A stretch of DNA of 64,000 bases from Paenibacillus antarcticus (GCF_001637225.1 NZ_LVJI01000016.1:62001-126000), one strand, 5' to 3'; positions 53,558 through 62,887 are shown, counted from the stretch's first letter. The notes: generated by a model not told the origin, from the letters alone. Numbers and translations: made by a program.

Positions 53558-53847
53558 GGACGATATTTCTCCGTTAATTTATCCATGCTGATACCCTTTG
53601 GATTGTGTGCTATTTTGATCTGAGAAATGACACTAGGGCTACCAGCTGCGACAAGAGCTTCATGCATATTCTTCACGATGTCTAATAGCTCACTAAGTTC
53701 GCCTTCCATAGTAGTCTCCAGTGGATGAACCTCGTGTTTCACGCCGGATTGTTGAATGACCTCGATAGCACGATCTACATAAGGAATGGAGTCTTCATTT
53801 CCAGGTGTCTTCGGAATAACTTGAATGCTCAATAGTGTGTTTGCCAT
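53554..53847 (-). CDS. MTH1187/YkoF-type thiamine-binding protein (DUF77)
   Basis: This 97-residue protein has a ferredoxin-like fold with the DUF77 pattern (LLSIQVIP at the start, VDRAIEVIQQSGVKHEVHP, then TTMEGELSELLDIVKNMHEA). Family members bind thiamine or its pyrimidine part in the cytoplasm. It sits between the binding-protein and permease genes of the pyrimidine importer, and its stop overlaps the permease start by four bases. Confidence 0.88.
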   Translation of the reverse strand: MANTLLSIQVIPKTPGNEDSIPYVDRAIEVIQQSGVKHEVHPLETTMEGELSELLDIVKNMHEALVAAGSPSVISQIKIAHNPKGISMDKLTEKYRP

Positions 53848-53888
53848 AATTATATGTTCATCCTTTCAAGATGGGTTTGAGTGATTTG

Positions 53889-54938
53889 TTAATTTGCTAA
53901 AAAGTCATTGGTATAGGCTTGATTGATATCAATCTTTTTATCTAGAAGCTTATGGTTTAACATCCAATCCGTATAACCCTGCCATACTTCTTTCTTCTGC
54001 TCACCCCAACGAGGCGCATCATCAGTATAACGTGGACTAAGCCATTTCTGACTTGCTAGGACTAGATCTTTATCTAACTCAGGAACTGCTTTACTAAGGA
54101 TACTCGCTGCTTCTTCTGGATTGTCAATAGCGAGCTGATACCCTTTAGCTGTTGCTTTAAGGAAGGCTCTTACGAGTTCTGGGTCATCCTTGATCTGCTT
54201 CTCATTCGTTACGATGACCGGGGTATAGTAATCAAGCTCAGGTGCGTAATCTTTCACATATAACATATCGAGTGGTTGTTTACGTAGTTCAGCTTCGATA
54301 CCCGTCCAAGCATAGAATATCCAAGCGAAATCGATATCACGCTTAACCGCTGTGAAGAAATCAGCATCACCCATATTGATGATCTTAACCTTCTTAACAT
54401 CGCCTTTTTCTTTCTCCATGATGGAACTCATCACGGCTTCTTCAACAGGAGAACCCCAACCGCCATACGTCTTGCCTTCGAAATCTGTAGGAGATTTAAT
54501 ATTCCGTTCTATTGGTGCTGCGAATCCGGAGGTATTATGCTGAATTACTGCTGCAATAGATACGAGAGGTACATCTTGTGTTCTTGCTTGCGTGACGCCC
54601 TCCTGATAACTAATTCCAAAAGGAACAGCTCCTGATGCGACCATTGTATCGGCTCCACCCTCACCGGGTTGGATGATCTCAACGTTGAGTCCTTCTGCTT
54701 CATAATAACCTTGATCCTGTGCTACATAGAGTCCGGTATGATTGGTATTAGGAGTCCAGTCCAACACCACCTTGATGTCTCGTAATTTCTTAGGTTCTGT
54801 TGAATTTACGTCTGTCGTCTTGTCGGCGGGCTGATTGCTAGGGTCTGTTGCTTGTGCATTCTTGTTACCTCCACAACCTGCTATTACGATTAATAGCACG
54901 CACATTAGAAGTAATGACATCTGATTTCTCTTTCTCAT
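53889..54938 (-). CDS. thiY: Pyrimidine (HMP/FAMP) ABC transporter substrate-binding lipoprotein, ThiY-like
   Basis: From ATG 54938 (AAAAGGAGAG upstream) the product has 349 residues; an open frame continues upstream but would run through the riboswitch terminator. The lipoprotein signal ends VIAGC. The NMT1/THI5-like domain begins IKVVLDWTPNTNHTGLYVAQDQG, the classic motif of pyrimidine-binding proteins, and contains GEGGADTMVASGAVPFGIS. It binds formyl-aminopyrimidine or HMP outside the cell for thiamine salvage. It is the first gene after the TPP riboswitch. Confidence 0.93.
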   Translation of the reverse strand: MRKRNQMSLLLMCVLLIVIAGCGGNKNAQATDPSNQPADKTTDVNSTEPKKLRDIKVVLDWTPNTNHTGLYVAQDQGYYEAEGLNVEIIQPGEGGADTMVASGAVPFGISYQEGVTQARTQDVPLVSIAAVIQHNTSGFAAPIERNIKSPTDFEGKTYGGWGSPVEEAVMSSIMEKEKGDVKKVKIINMGDADFFTAVKRDIDFAWIFYAWTGIEAELRKQPLDMLYVKDYAPELDYYTPVIVTNEKQIKDDPELVRAFLKATAKGYQLAIDNPEEAASILSKAVPELDKDLVLASQKWLSPRYTDDAPRWGEQKKEVWQGYTDWMLNHKLLDKKIDINQAYTNDFLAN

Positions 54939-54993
54939 CGTCTCTCTCCTTTTCGTAGAACATGTCATTCGATAAGTTCTATTAGTATTCGAC

Positions 54994-55019
54994 AAAAAAG
55001 CGCCCCGTAATCGGGACGC
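54994..55019 (-). terminator. Expression-platform terminator of the TPP riboswitch
   Basis: Read on the minus strand, GCGTCCCG and CGGGGCGC pair around ATTA and run into TTTTTT. It lies between the aptamer and the thiY start, as expected of a riboswitch that stops transcription when TPP is bound. Confidence 0.85.
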
Positions 55020-55057
55020 ATGTGGGCGCAAGATAGATATGTACAGAAATCATATCG

Positions 55058-55158
55058 GTTACGTTCCTACGCTGGCATTACCCAGATCAGGTATAAGGGT
55101 CAGTGTCATGTGGGACACACTCTCAGCCGGCCATTATTCCAGCACCCCTGGTACTTAT
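55058..55158 (-). ncRNA. TPP riboswitch (THI element)
   Basis: On the minus strand the aptamer core reads GGGGTGCT, then GGCTGAGAG, then ACCCTTATACCTGATCTGG and TAATGCCAGCGTAGGAA. All conserved THI-box segments (CUGAGA and ACCUGAUCUGG-type) are present. It precedes a terminator and the thiY gene, so it should repress pyrimidine uptake when thiamine pyrophosphate is abundant. Confidence 0.96.
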
Positions 55159-55266
55159 GAAGTTAGGGTATTTCTACATGAATTATAATCCAGTACTGTT
55201 GAGGTGTCTAGTAACAAAGATAATAATATTGAGAACGGTATTGTATTTCGGCATTTTTGTTACGGA

Positions 55267-56445
55267 TTAAGCTTGTTCTTGATCATACTTACGCTGAACT
55301 CGGAACGCAGCTATGCTGAGGATACATAACCCGACAGTGAACATGGCAAGCATTCCGGCGGATTGGTTAACGACTAAGTGGTCCATGCTCCAGCCTGTGA
55401 TTAGCGGAAGAATAGCGCCTCCGATGCCACCAGAAGCGATTAGAATGCTAGTCGTTGATTCCTCAGTACCAGGCATGAGCTTATTGGCAAACACTAATGT
55501 AATAGAGAATATCCCCGACATGAACAAACCAAGTAACGTAATAACCGCGAAAGCGGACCAGACATGGTTCGTTAAGGGGAAGAGACTTAACATCAATAGC
55601 GTAGCTAAGCTACTAAAAAGGACATAGGATTTATAATGAATTTTCTCAGCAAGATAACCCGCAAATAACCTGCCACATGACATTGCAATCCAAAAGAAAG
55701 TAACGCTAAGTGCGGCACCTGCTTTATCCATTCCCATCTTCTCTATGAGCATGGATGGCATGAAATTAGCTAAGCTCATTTCTACACCGACATAGAGAAA
55801 GAAGAAGAGTATAAATACGATTAGCGTTCGCATCTGATTCTTCGTATATACGACAGCCTTTTGCTTTCTTGAGGTTTGATCGCGTGCATTTAGCATGGCA
55901 TCTAATGTTCCGAAGGAACCCCTTGCCCAGAATATAAACGTGATTAGGGCAAAGGCAGATACGACAAGAAACGACCATCGCCACCATCCCAATGAGATCA
56001 TACCACTAGCGACCAATGGCATGAGCATAGCACCTATCCCGAAAAAAACTTCTAGTCTACTCATAGCTACTGCAGTCTTTTCAGTTATCGCTGCGATGAT
56101 GATCGTTCCGATCACGGCCTCTATCATACCAAACCCGAATCCGGCAATGACACCGGTAACATACATCCATTCCCAAGGAGGGAGAGTTGTATATACTAGC
56201 TCAGCCGCAAATAACAGACCAATGGCGAGCATCAATCCCCCTCGTTTTCCAAGACGGCGGTTAATCGTTGATGAGAGCATCACACCTCCCAAAAAGCCCG
56301 CGAACTGTGCAAAGATTAGTGTACCTCCTTCGCTATACTCTCGATCATAATGCTCCAAGATGACAGGAAGTACTGAACCTAACACAACATGTGCTAATCC
56401 GATTAAGAAATAAGACAAACATCCAATCCATATTATCCGTTTCAT
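55267..56445 (-). CDS. MFS transporter (sugar/FucP-like or YfmO-like)
   Basis: This 392-residue permease of the major facilitator superfamily has twelve spans; a Gly-rich turn (INRRLGKRGGLM) follows span two. It resembles the FucP/YbjJ-like MFS branch. The substrate is unknown. It lies upstream of the TPP riboswitch on the same strand but has no sign of belonging to it. It is divergent from the PPOX-fold gene. Confidence 0.88.
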   Translation of the reverse strand: MKRIIWIGCLSYFLIGLAHVVLGSVLPVILEHYDREYSEGGTLIFAQFAGFLGGVMLSSTINRRLGKRGGLMLAIGLLFAAELVYTTLPPWEWMYVTGVIAGFGFGMIEAVIGTIIIAAITEKTAVAMSRLEVFFGIGAMLMPLVASGMISLGWWRWSFLVVSAFALITFIFWARGSFGTLDAMLNARDQTSRKQKAVVYTKNQMRTLIVFILFFFLYVGVEMSLANFMPSMLIEKMGMDKAGAALSVTFFWIAMSCGRLFAGYLAEKIHYKSYVLFSSLATLLMLSLFPLTNHVWSAFAVITLLGLFMSGIFSITLVFANKLMPGTEESTTSILIASGGIGGAILPLITGWSMDHLVVNQSAGMLAMFTVGLCILSIAAFRVQRKYDQEQA

Positions 56446-56645
56446 TAAGATATATAACTCCTTCTTTGAGTGTAGTTCGTCTTTGTTGTGACGTTCCTAT
56501 CATACTTCAACGATCACAAGGAGTCATTCATAAAAATAGTGGATTCGATAAACCATTCCCAACTGAATTTTATAAGTGGAGGTGGGTACACTTAAGTGGT
56601 ATATGTTGTTTATCAAATAAATATGAGAAAGGAAATAATATTCAT

Positions 56646-57062
56646 ATGGAAAGAACCTTAACAGAGCAGGAAATATCGAAGGCCTTAGATCGTAATAAGC
56701 TATGTTCTCTAGCAACGATTGAGGGGAATAAACCAAAACAGAGATATATGGTGCTATATAATGAAGGGTTGAGCATTTATTTAGCGACCAACCGAAGAAC
56801 ACATAAGGTTGAGGAATTGGAAGATAATCCACACGTATCATTGCTGATTGGGTATGAGATCGGTGGAAGTAAAGAAGATATCGTTATTGAAGGAACTTGC
56901 TCCATCTGCACTGACGATAGATTAAAGGAGAAAGTGTGGAACGATGATCTGGAAAATTGGTTTAAAGGACCTGAAGATCCTGACTATGTCATTCTAGATA
57001 TTCGACCTACACATATTCTTTATACGGAGAAGGATGGCCACCAAAGGGAATGGCTTGCATAG
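56646..57062 (+). CDS. Pyridoxamine 5'-phosphate oxidase-fold (PPOX) protein
   Basis: From ATG 56646 (AGAAAGGA upstream) the product has 138 residues; the longer open frame from 56391 lacks an RBS. It has the split-barrel flavin-binding fold of general-stress or PPOX-like proteins (LCSLATIEGNKPKQRYMVLY, IYLATNRRTHKVEELEDNPHV). It may bind FMN, haem or F420; the substrate is unknown. Confidence 0.82.
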   Translation: MERTLTEQEISKALDRNKLCSLATIEGNKPKQRYMVLYNEGLSIYLATNRRTHKVEELEDNPHVSLLIGYEIGGSKEDIVIEGTCSICTDDRLKEKVWNDDLENWFKGPEDPDYVILDIRPTHILYTEKDGHQREWLA

Positions 57063-57073
57063 ACCATAAGTGT

Positions 57074-57102
57074 AAGTCTGGGACAATGTCTCAGACTTTT
57101 TC
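57074..57102 (+). terminator. Terminator of the PPOX-fold gene
   Basis: AAGTCTGGGAC pairs with GTCTCAGACTT, followed by TTTTCT. Confidence 0.75.
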
Positions 57103-57189
57103 TAGTGCAATAAATTTAACACCTAAAAACTGGTTGTCGTGGTATAATGAATTCAACATTTTTCGTCAATATATGCAAGGAGGATGTTC

Positions 57190-58221
57190 ATGAGTTGCAG
57201 CGGATGTACCCTCATACAACCAATAGAAAATCAAGGAATCGTACGGATCAAGCCCGTTAATACAACACTTATGAATAGCTTACTAGAACAAGGAATGGGT
57301 GCGGAAGTTATCGCTGATTGTACGGTGGTACCTTACAGAAAGAAAGAGGAGATACTCAATCTGTTGCATTTTTTACGAATACTTCCAAAGAAAGACCGAA
57401 CTTACATGAAAATCTCTATAACGGGACTAGGGGAATATGCTATGTATAGTCCATGGATCCCTGTAATTCAGATGGAGGCTAAGGTGGAAAATCAAAGTGT
57501 TATCGATATCATTAGACTTGAGAAATTCGCTAGCCATATGCAACCTATAGTAGATACGAATGAACAGATCATGGGGTTCGAATTTTTGCTGAGACCAGAA
57601 CAAGGGGATCATTCTTTTCAACCGTATCAGTTATTTGAGGTAGCTCGAGAGACAGGATTACATTCGTTTCTTGATCGTGCAGCACAGATTACCGCCATCA
57701 AGACGAGTGCACTTTGGGTACCAAATGGTTTTAAAAGATTCATTAATTTCTTGCCTTCAACAATATATGATCCAAAGTATTGTCTGATTGAGACATTTGA
57801 GACGATTGATCGTTTGAATTTGGATCCTAAGGATTTTGTTTTTGAAGTTGTAGAGACGGAAAATATAGAGCATATACCACAATTGTTACGTATATTTGAT
57901 CTTTATCGTGAGAAGGGTATATCTGTTGCATTAGATGATGTAGGTGCTGGCTACTCTACAGTGGAATTAATGTCAGATTTGAAGCCTGACTATGTCAAGA
58001 TTGACCGTAGCCTCATTGATCACTGTGATCAAGATCCGATTAAGCAACGGGAAATTACTCGAATAACTGAAGCTGCATTTCAATTTAAGGGTCAGGTATT
58101 AGCTGAGGGAATAGAGCGATATGAAGATTTTCAATTTTGTAAAAATGCGGGTATAAATCTGGCCCAGGGTTATTTATTCGGAAAGCCTTCTGAGCGCCCA
58201 CCACTTGATATGGTGATTTAG
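57190..58221 (+). CDS. EAL-domain protein (c-di-GMP phosphodiesterase or binding protein)
   Basis: This 343-residue protein has an N-terminal region of about 110 residues with an early Cys-x-x-Cys, and a C-terminal EAL domain (115-343). The EAL motif reads EFL, but other key positions are kept: VVETE, LDDVGAGYST, YVKIDRSLI, LAEGIE and AQGYLFGKP. Enzymatic activity therefore remains plausible but not sure. No membrane segment is seen. The start is ATG 57190, with AAGGAGG 6 bases upstream; ATG 57184 touches the RBS. Confidence 0.87.
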   Translation: MSCSGCTLIQPIENQGIVRIKPVNTTLMNSLLEQGMGAEVIADCTVVPYRKKEEILNLLHFLRILPKKDRTYMKISITGLGEYAMYSPWIPVIQMEAKVENQSVIDIIRLEKFASHMQPIVDTNEQIMGFEFLLRPEQGDHSFQPYQLFEVARETGLHSFLDRAAQITAIKTSALWVPNGFKRFINFLPSTIYDPKYCLIETFETIDRLNLDPKDFVFEVVETENIEHIPQLLRIFDLYREKGISVALDDVGAGYSTVELMSDLKPDYVKIDRSLIDHCDQDPIKQREITRITEAAFQFKGQVLAEGIERYEDFQFCKNAGINLAQGYLFGKPSERPPLDMVI

Positions 58222-58270
58222 CAGATATTAGAATATATTGAATGATTAGAGACGACGAATACATAAATGG

Positions 58271-58309
58271 AGACCCCACACCTTTGGTTAGGTGTGGGGT
58301 CTTTTTTTT
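58271..58309. terminator. Terminator between the EAL gene and maltose phosphorylase gene
   Basis: The 13-base arms AGACCCCACACCT and complement have a 6-base loop, with T8 after the right arm. It serves the EAL gene and perhaps the convergent gene. Confidence 0.92.
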
Positions 58310-58320
58310 GTAGTGGATGA

Positions 58321-60624
58321 CTATAGGCTAACTTTAATTTGACTCAGTCCGTTAACGGTATAATCATTTCCGTATACATTGACGTTAATGGAGGTTTCAG
58401 TCTCATTGCTGACAGTTACATCATGCTCACCAACAGTAACTTTAAGGCGTGAGTTCCGGAACATCACTTTGAAAGAAAATGATTTCCAATGGCCAGGGTT
58501 GAATGGATTCAAGCAAAGTGCACCATTCTTAACACGTAAGCCCCCAAAACCTTGTACAACAGACATCCATGTTCCTGCCATACTCGTTGTATGACAACCA
58601 TCTTCGGTATCGTTGTTATAATTGTCTAGATCTAGACGAGAAGTACGTAGATACATTTCATAAGCCTTTTCTTTGTAACCCAACTCGCAAGCGAGAATGG
58701 AATGTACACATGGAGAAAGGGAAGACTCATGTACCGTAAGTGGTTCATAGAAATCAAAGTTACGTTTCACGGTAGCTAGATCGAATTGGTCTCTTAGTGT
58801 GAAAATCCCTTGTAATACATCCGCTTGTTTAATATATGCGGAACGAAGGATACGATCCCAAGACCATTGTTGATTCAATGGTAAATTGGAAGGGTCTAGT
58901 TCTTTCACTGGCGTTAGATCTTTATCTAAGAATCCATCTTGTTGTAAGAATATCTGACGTTCTTCATCATGAGGATAGTACATTTTGGCAATGATATCGC
59001 ACCACTTGGACGTTTCATCTTCAGTAAGATTCATTTTATTAATAAGTTCGTCGTATAATGCCGGTTCATTCTTTTGTAGATCATTCAGAACTTCCAAGGT
59101 GTATTTCATGGTCCATACCGCGATACTATTCGTATACCAATTGTTATTGACGTTGTTCTCGTATTCATTCGGCCCAGTAACACCTAACATCATATATTGA
59201 TCTTTAGCAGGGACATAATTGACACGTTCTTCCCAGAATCGTGATATTTCAGTAAGGACCTCAAGACCATATTGACCTAGGTAAGCTGTATCCCCAGTAT
59301 AATTAACATAATTATAAATAGCATAAGCGATGGCACCGTTACGGTGGATTTCTTCAAAAGTAATTTCCCATTCGTTATGGCATTCTTCCCCGTTCATGGT
59401 CACCATAGGGTATAATGCGCCTTTGCTGAATCCGAGCTTGCGAGCATTTTCTTTTGCTTTCTCAAGGTGCTTGTAACGATAGATCAAGAGATTACGCGCA
59501 ATGGATGCATCTGCTGTACTGAGATAGAAAGGAAGGCAATAGGCTTCAGTGTCCCAATACGTGCTTCCACCGTATTTCTCTCCTGTAAATCCTTTGGGTC
59601 CAATGTTAAGACGGTCATCTTCGCCAGTGTAGGTCTGATTAAGCTGGAAAATATTAAAACGAATCGCCTGCTGTGCAGCTACATCTCCTTCGATGACAAT
59701 ATCACTTTCACGCCATTTCACATCCCACGCAGTAAGATGTTCTTGCAGGAGTGCTTCGAACCCTAGCTCCATAGCAGATGTCAGATGTGTACGTCCTACG
59801 GTTATTAATTGATCACAATCATGATCACGGGAAGTTACATTTGCAACATATTTGTAGAGGACGACCTGATCATTCTCTTGTACCTCGAGTTGTAACTGAT
59901 GAGCTACATATTTATCTTGATGGATCATTTCAGGTGTTACGGTAAGCGGTTCGCCGTTCTTAAGTAGGCTGTATGCCATGACCGATGTGATGTGGAAGTC
60001 AAGTTTCTTCGTCTTCATTGTTAGCGCAGCATCATCCGGCGTGACTTCTTTGAACACTTCTAACCAGAACTTCTCATCGTAGTTGGAGTCTTTGTTAGAT
60101 ACATCTCCATCTAAGTATGGAGTCAGCGAAAGTGAACCACTGAAATTAAGTGCCGTTACTGCGTAACGAATAGCTCCAATTTCTTTGTGAGCAATGCTAA
60201 TAAAGCGCAAAGCTTCAATTTTTACGATTTTGCCTTCTGGCGTCTGCGCAATAAAGCTACGAGACAGTGTTCCTTCTTTCATATTAAGTACACGTACAAA
60301 TTCTGTAACCTTGCATACGGCTAGATCAAGAGTTTCGCCATCAATAAGGACATTAATCCCAATCCAGTTGGTAGCGTTTAATACTTTGGCGAAGTATTCT
60401 GGATAGCCGTTCTTCCACCATCCTACACGTGTTTTATCCGGATAATATACACCGGCCATATAACTACCTTGAAGTGATGAGCCGCTATAGACTTCTTCAA
60501 AATTAGCCCGTTGTCCCATATAACCGTTACCAATACTAAATACACTTTCTGATATTTCATGATGATGAGGATCGAATCCTTCTTCAATAATGTTCCATGG
60601 ATCCAGTTGTAGATATTGCTTCAC
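58321..60624 (-). CDS. Maltose phosphorylase (GH65)
   Basis: The 767-residue enzyme has the full GH65 layout: an N-terminal beta-sandwich, a helical (alpha/alpha)6 barrel with NGEECHNEWEITFEEIHRNG and the catalytic acid Glu487 in TGPNEYENN, and a C-terminal beta part. The Glu number equals that of the general acid in Lactobacillus brevis maltose phosphorylase, and TGPNEYENNVNNNWYTN is the maltose-phosphorylase form of the motif. It splits maltose with phosphate to glucose and beta-glucose-1-phosphate, which the pgmB gene product next to it uses. It is cytoplasmic; kojibiose or trehalose phosphorylase is less likely. Confidence 0.92.
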   Translation of the reverse strand: MKQYLQLDPWNIIEEGFDPHHHEISESVFSIGNGYMGQRANFEEVYSGSSLQGSYMAGVYYPDKTRVGWWKNGYPEYFAKVLNATNWIGINVLIDGETLDLAVCKVTEFVRVLNMKEGTLSRSFIAQTPEGKIVKIEALRFISIAHKEIGAIRYAVTALNFSGSLSLTPYLDGDVSNKDSNYDEKFWLEVFKEVTPDDAALTMKTKKLDFHITSVMAYSLLKNGEPLTVTPEMIHQDKYVAHQLQLEVQENDQVVLYKYVANVTSRDHDCDQLITVGRTHLTSAMELGFEALLQEHLTAWDVKWRESDIVIEGDVAAQQAIRFNIFQLNQTYTGEDDRLNIGPKGFTGEKYGGSTYWDTEAYCLPFYLSTADASIARNLLIYRYKHLEKAKENARKLGFSKGALYPMVTMNGEECHNEWEITFEEIHRNGAIAYAIYNYVNYTGDTAYLGQYGLEVLTEISRFWEERVNYVPAKDQYMMLGVTGPNEYENNVNNNWYTNSIAVWTMKYTLEVLNDLQKNEPALYDELINKMNLTEDETSKWCDIIAKMYYPHDEERQIFLQQDGFLDKDLTPVKELDPSNLPLNQQWSWDRILRSAYIKQADVLQGIFTLRDQFDLATVKRNFDFYEPLTVHESSLSPCVHSILACELGYKEKAYEMYLRTSRLDLDNYNNDTEDGCHTTSMAGTWMSVVQGFGGLRVKNGALCLNPFNPGHWKSFSFKVMFRNSRLKVTVGEHDVTVSNETETSINVNVYGNDYTVNGLSQIKVSL

Positions 60625-60670
60625 ATGAATCGTCTCCTTCAGAAGTTATGATTTAAGTATGTGTATATGA

Positions 60671-61345
60671 TTAATGTTTGGTCATGATACGTTGTAATTT
60701 CTCAACAGACATTTCTTCAAGCGAAGATACGACATGTTCTGCGTGAATGAGTGTTCCTTGTGCTCCAATTCCGATACTACGCATGCCTGCACGAGTAGCT
60801 GCCTCAATACCAGCTTCAGCATCTTCGAACACAACACAATGTTCTGGAGATACTTGAACGCCTTTTGCACCCAGTATAAATACTTCAGGGTCAGGTTTGG
60901 CATTGGATGTTGTAGTTCCGTCAATAATGACATCGAAGTAAGGAACCAAGTGGGCATTGTTTAATATCATCATGGCATTTTTACTAGCGGAACCTAGTGC
61001 TACTTTAATCCCATGTTGTTTGAGCTCCTTAAGAAAGGAGAGGGATCCGGGTAAAATTTCTGACTCATCCATCGATGAAATGTAGTCTACGTACCATTTG
61101 TTCTTCTTTTCAGCGAGTGCAATCTTGCTTGTTTCATCGAGTTGAAGGTTGCCAACTTCAAGTAAGATTTCTAAGGAAGCCATACGGCTAACACCCTTCA
61201 GTCTTTCATTATCTTCCTCAGTAAATTCAAATCCTAATTCATCGGCGAGTCGTTTCCAGGCCAAAAAATGATATTTGGCAGTGTCAACGAGTACGCCGTC
61301 TAGATCGAATAAACATGCTTGTATAGGGGAGTTTGTAGAGTTCAT
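60671..61345 (-). CDS. pgmB: Beta-phosphoglucomutase
   Basis: This 224-residue HAD-family mutase has FDLDGVLVD with nucleophile Asp14 and Asp16, a cap domain, GSASKNA, and VFEDAEAGIEAA with the metal Asp. It converts beta-glucose-1-phosphate, the product of GH65 phosphorylase, to glucose-6-phosphate. It lies 46 bases upstream of the maltose-phosphorylase gene on the minus strand. A palindromic operator (CAAACGTTTG) is just upstream of its RBS (GGAGGAACC, minus strand). Confidence 0.96.
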   Translation of the reverse strand: MNSTNSPIQACLFDLDGVLVDTAKYHFLAWKRLADELGFEFTEEDNERLKGVSRMASLEILLEVGNLQLDETSKIALAEKKNKWYVDYISSMDESEILPGSLSFLKELKQHGIKVALGSASKNAMMILNNAHLVPYFDVIIDGTTTSNAKPDPEVFILGAKGVQVSPEHCVVFEDAEAGIEAATRAGMRSIGIGAQGTLIHAEHVVSSLEEMSVEKLQRIMTKH

Positions 61346-61364
61346 AGGGGTTCCTCCTTATTTG

Positions 61365-61380
61365 TGCAAACGTTTGTACT
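61365..61380. promoter_or_regulatory. LacI-type operator upstream of pgmB
   Basis: GTGCAAACGTTTGTAC contains the perfect palindrome CAAACGTTTG with extended GT/AC ends. The central CG of a LacI/GalR-type operator is present. It is placed 20 bases before the pgmB start, so it is likely the site for the adjacent LacI protein or CcpA. Confidence 0.7.
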
Positions 61381-61395
61381 GGCTTTAAAAATATA

Positions 61396-61504
61396 TGAAG
61401 CAATGACTTGCTTCAGAGATATTACTTTAAAAAATATGCTGAAGCAAGTTCTTGCTTCAGAGATATTACTTCGTTCAATATAAATGAAGCAAGTTCTTGC
61501 TTCA
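61396..61504. repeat. Three tandem palindromic repeats between lacI-type and pgmB genes
   Basis: Copies at 61396-61427, 61440-61471 and 61485-61504 share GAAGCAA-N4-TTGCTTC as an inverted repeat; the first two also share the tail AGAGATATTACTT. Spacing is 44-45 bases, about four helical turns. They may be operator sites, a cruciform array or RNA stems. No gene lies here. Confidence 0.8.
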
Positions 61505-61516
61505 TTGGTAGTATGC

Positions 61517-62563
61517 CTAAATTTGGTGAGTTTGATCAACCATAGAGAACATAGAAGACTCCCGTACTACGAGTCGATGTGGGATAATGTGTCTTTTCTG
61601 AAATTGTGGCTCTCCCTGATGTTGAATCGATTGAATTAATGCCTGTGAAGCAGTGTACCCAAGATTATATATACCAATATCGATACTGCTTATTGGTGGA
61701 TTAGAGAGTTCTGCAATGGATATATTATTAAAGCTGACAATACTTAGATCATCAGGAACTTTATATCCAAGCTCATGTAAACCGCGTAGTACACCGAATG
61801 ATACAATATCATCTACCACAACTAATGCCGTAGGGCGTTCGGGTAAATTCATAAAGAATGACATAGCCCGATATCCACTTTCTTGAAGAAACTCTCCTTC
61901 AACAATCCAGTCCTTACGCATATCAATGCCACTTTCCTCAAGAGCTTTTTGATATCCCTTAAGTCGATCTACTGATAGAACGTGATTAGGTGGTCCGCTA
62001 ACGAATCCAATTCGTTTATGTCCGAATGAAATCATATGCTTGGTAGCATCATAAGCTGCCTGAACATTATCATTATCCACAGATAGCAAGTTGGGATATT
62101 TATCGCTTCGCCCAATCAAGACGAAGGGGTGATGGTTACTTTGTAGAAATTCAACAACAGAGTCATCTTTACGCGAATAAAGCAGTATTGCTCCATCAAC
62201 TCGTTTCCCATTAATTAAACGGGATACAACATCGATTTCCTCCTGTTCACTTCCTCCAGAACTAAGTACTACATCATAGCCAGAACGGTTAGCTTGTGTC
62301 ACGATACCTCGGACTAACTCCATGAAAAATGAATTCAAGAATAACTCTTCAGCTGACTTAGGAAGAATCACGCAAATGCTATTTGTTGTTTTGGAAACTA
62401 AGCTCTGAGCCATGATATTAGGGTGATATCCCATTTCTTCTAGAATAATCTTTACTTTACGAGAAGTTTCACGACTAATCCTAGGGTGATTTGATAGCAC
62501 GCGGGAAACCGTAGAGGGAGAGACGCCAGCTTTTTTAGCAACATCTTTAATCGTTACAGACAT
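61517..62563 (-). CDS. LacI family transcriptional regulator
   Basis: From ATG 62563 (GGGAGG nine bases upstream) the product has 348 residues; 16 extra upstream codons lack an RBS. The N-terminal helix-turn-helix is TIKDVAKKAGVSPSTVSRVL, followed by the hinge and a sugar-binding periplasmic-like domain. It probably represses the pgmB-malP operon downstream and perhaps the divergent amylase gene, with maltose or a related sugar as inducer. This is inferred from neighbourhood and the CAAACGTTTG site. Confidence 0.93.
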   Translation of the reverse strand: MSVTIKDVAKKAGVSPSTVSRVLSNHPRISRETSRKVKIILEEMGYHPNIMAQSLVSKTTNSICVILPKSAEELFLNSFFMELVRGIVTQANRSGYDVVLSSGGSEQEEIDVVSRLINGKRVDGAILLYSRKDDSVVEFLQSNHHPFVLIGRSDKYPNLLSVDNDNVQAAYDATKHMISFGHKRIGFVSGPPNHVLSVDRLKGYQKALEESGIDMRKDWIVEGEFLQESGYRAMSFFMNLPERPTALVVVDDIVSFGVLRGLHELGYKVPDDLSIVSFNNISIAELSNPPISSIDIGIYNLGYTASQALIQSIQHQGEPQFQKRHIIPHRLVVRESSMFSMVDQTHQI

Positions 62564-62887
62564 ATTAACCTCCCGGATGATACCGTTTGCGTAAATCCTT
62601 AAATCAAACAAACGAATTATTTATTTTTACAATTGATATCTTAATCTAATGTTAACGGCTTGTAAATGACAAACCTTTCATGCTGAATCTGATTATAACA
62701 AAAATAGGAACCAATTGTTGGATTTAAAAATTAAAAAAAGAAGGAATAGCAAGATACAGCCTATATTATCTTCTCTAAATCAACGAATTATACAGAATAC
62801 AGATATCATCCCATTTGGACTGTAAGGATTTCTCCGTTATGATAATATCCACAAAGTACCAAAATTTATAATAAAGGAGTAGTTGTT
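62564..62887. promoter_or_regulatory. Divergent control region of the maltose locus
   Basis: The region between the lacI-type and amylase genes is AT-rich. TGATACCGTTTGCG at 62578-62591 is a weak cre-like or LacI-operator-like site, matching TGNAANCGNWWNCA with two mismatches. TAATGTTAACGGCTTGTAA at about 62648 is another loose candidate. No gene is seen. Confidence 0.4.

Noticed and set aside
54939..55031. Longer start of the ThiY-like gene
   Set aside because: It would translate through the riboswitch terminator and precede the signal peptide by 31 residues; ATG 54938 has a proper RBS.
55895..56350. 151-codon plus-strand frame inside the MFS gene
   Set aside because: Shadow of the minus-strand transporter gene.
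61396..61504. CRISPR array
   Set aside because: Only three units, the repeats are palindromic with nearly equal AT-rich spacers of about 20 bases, and no cas genes are present.
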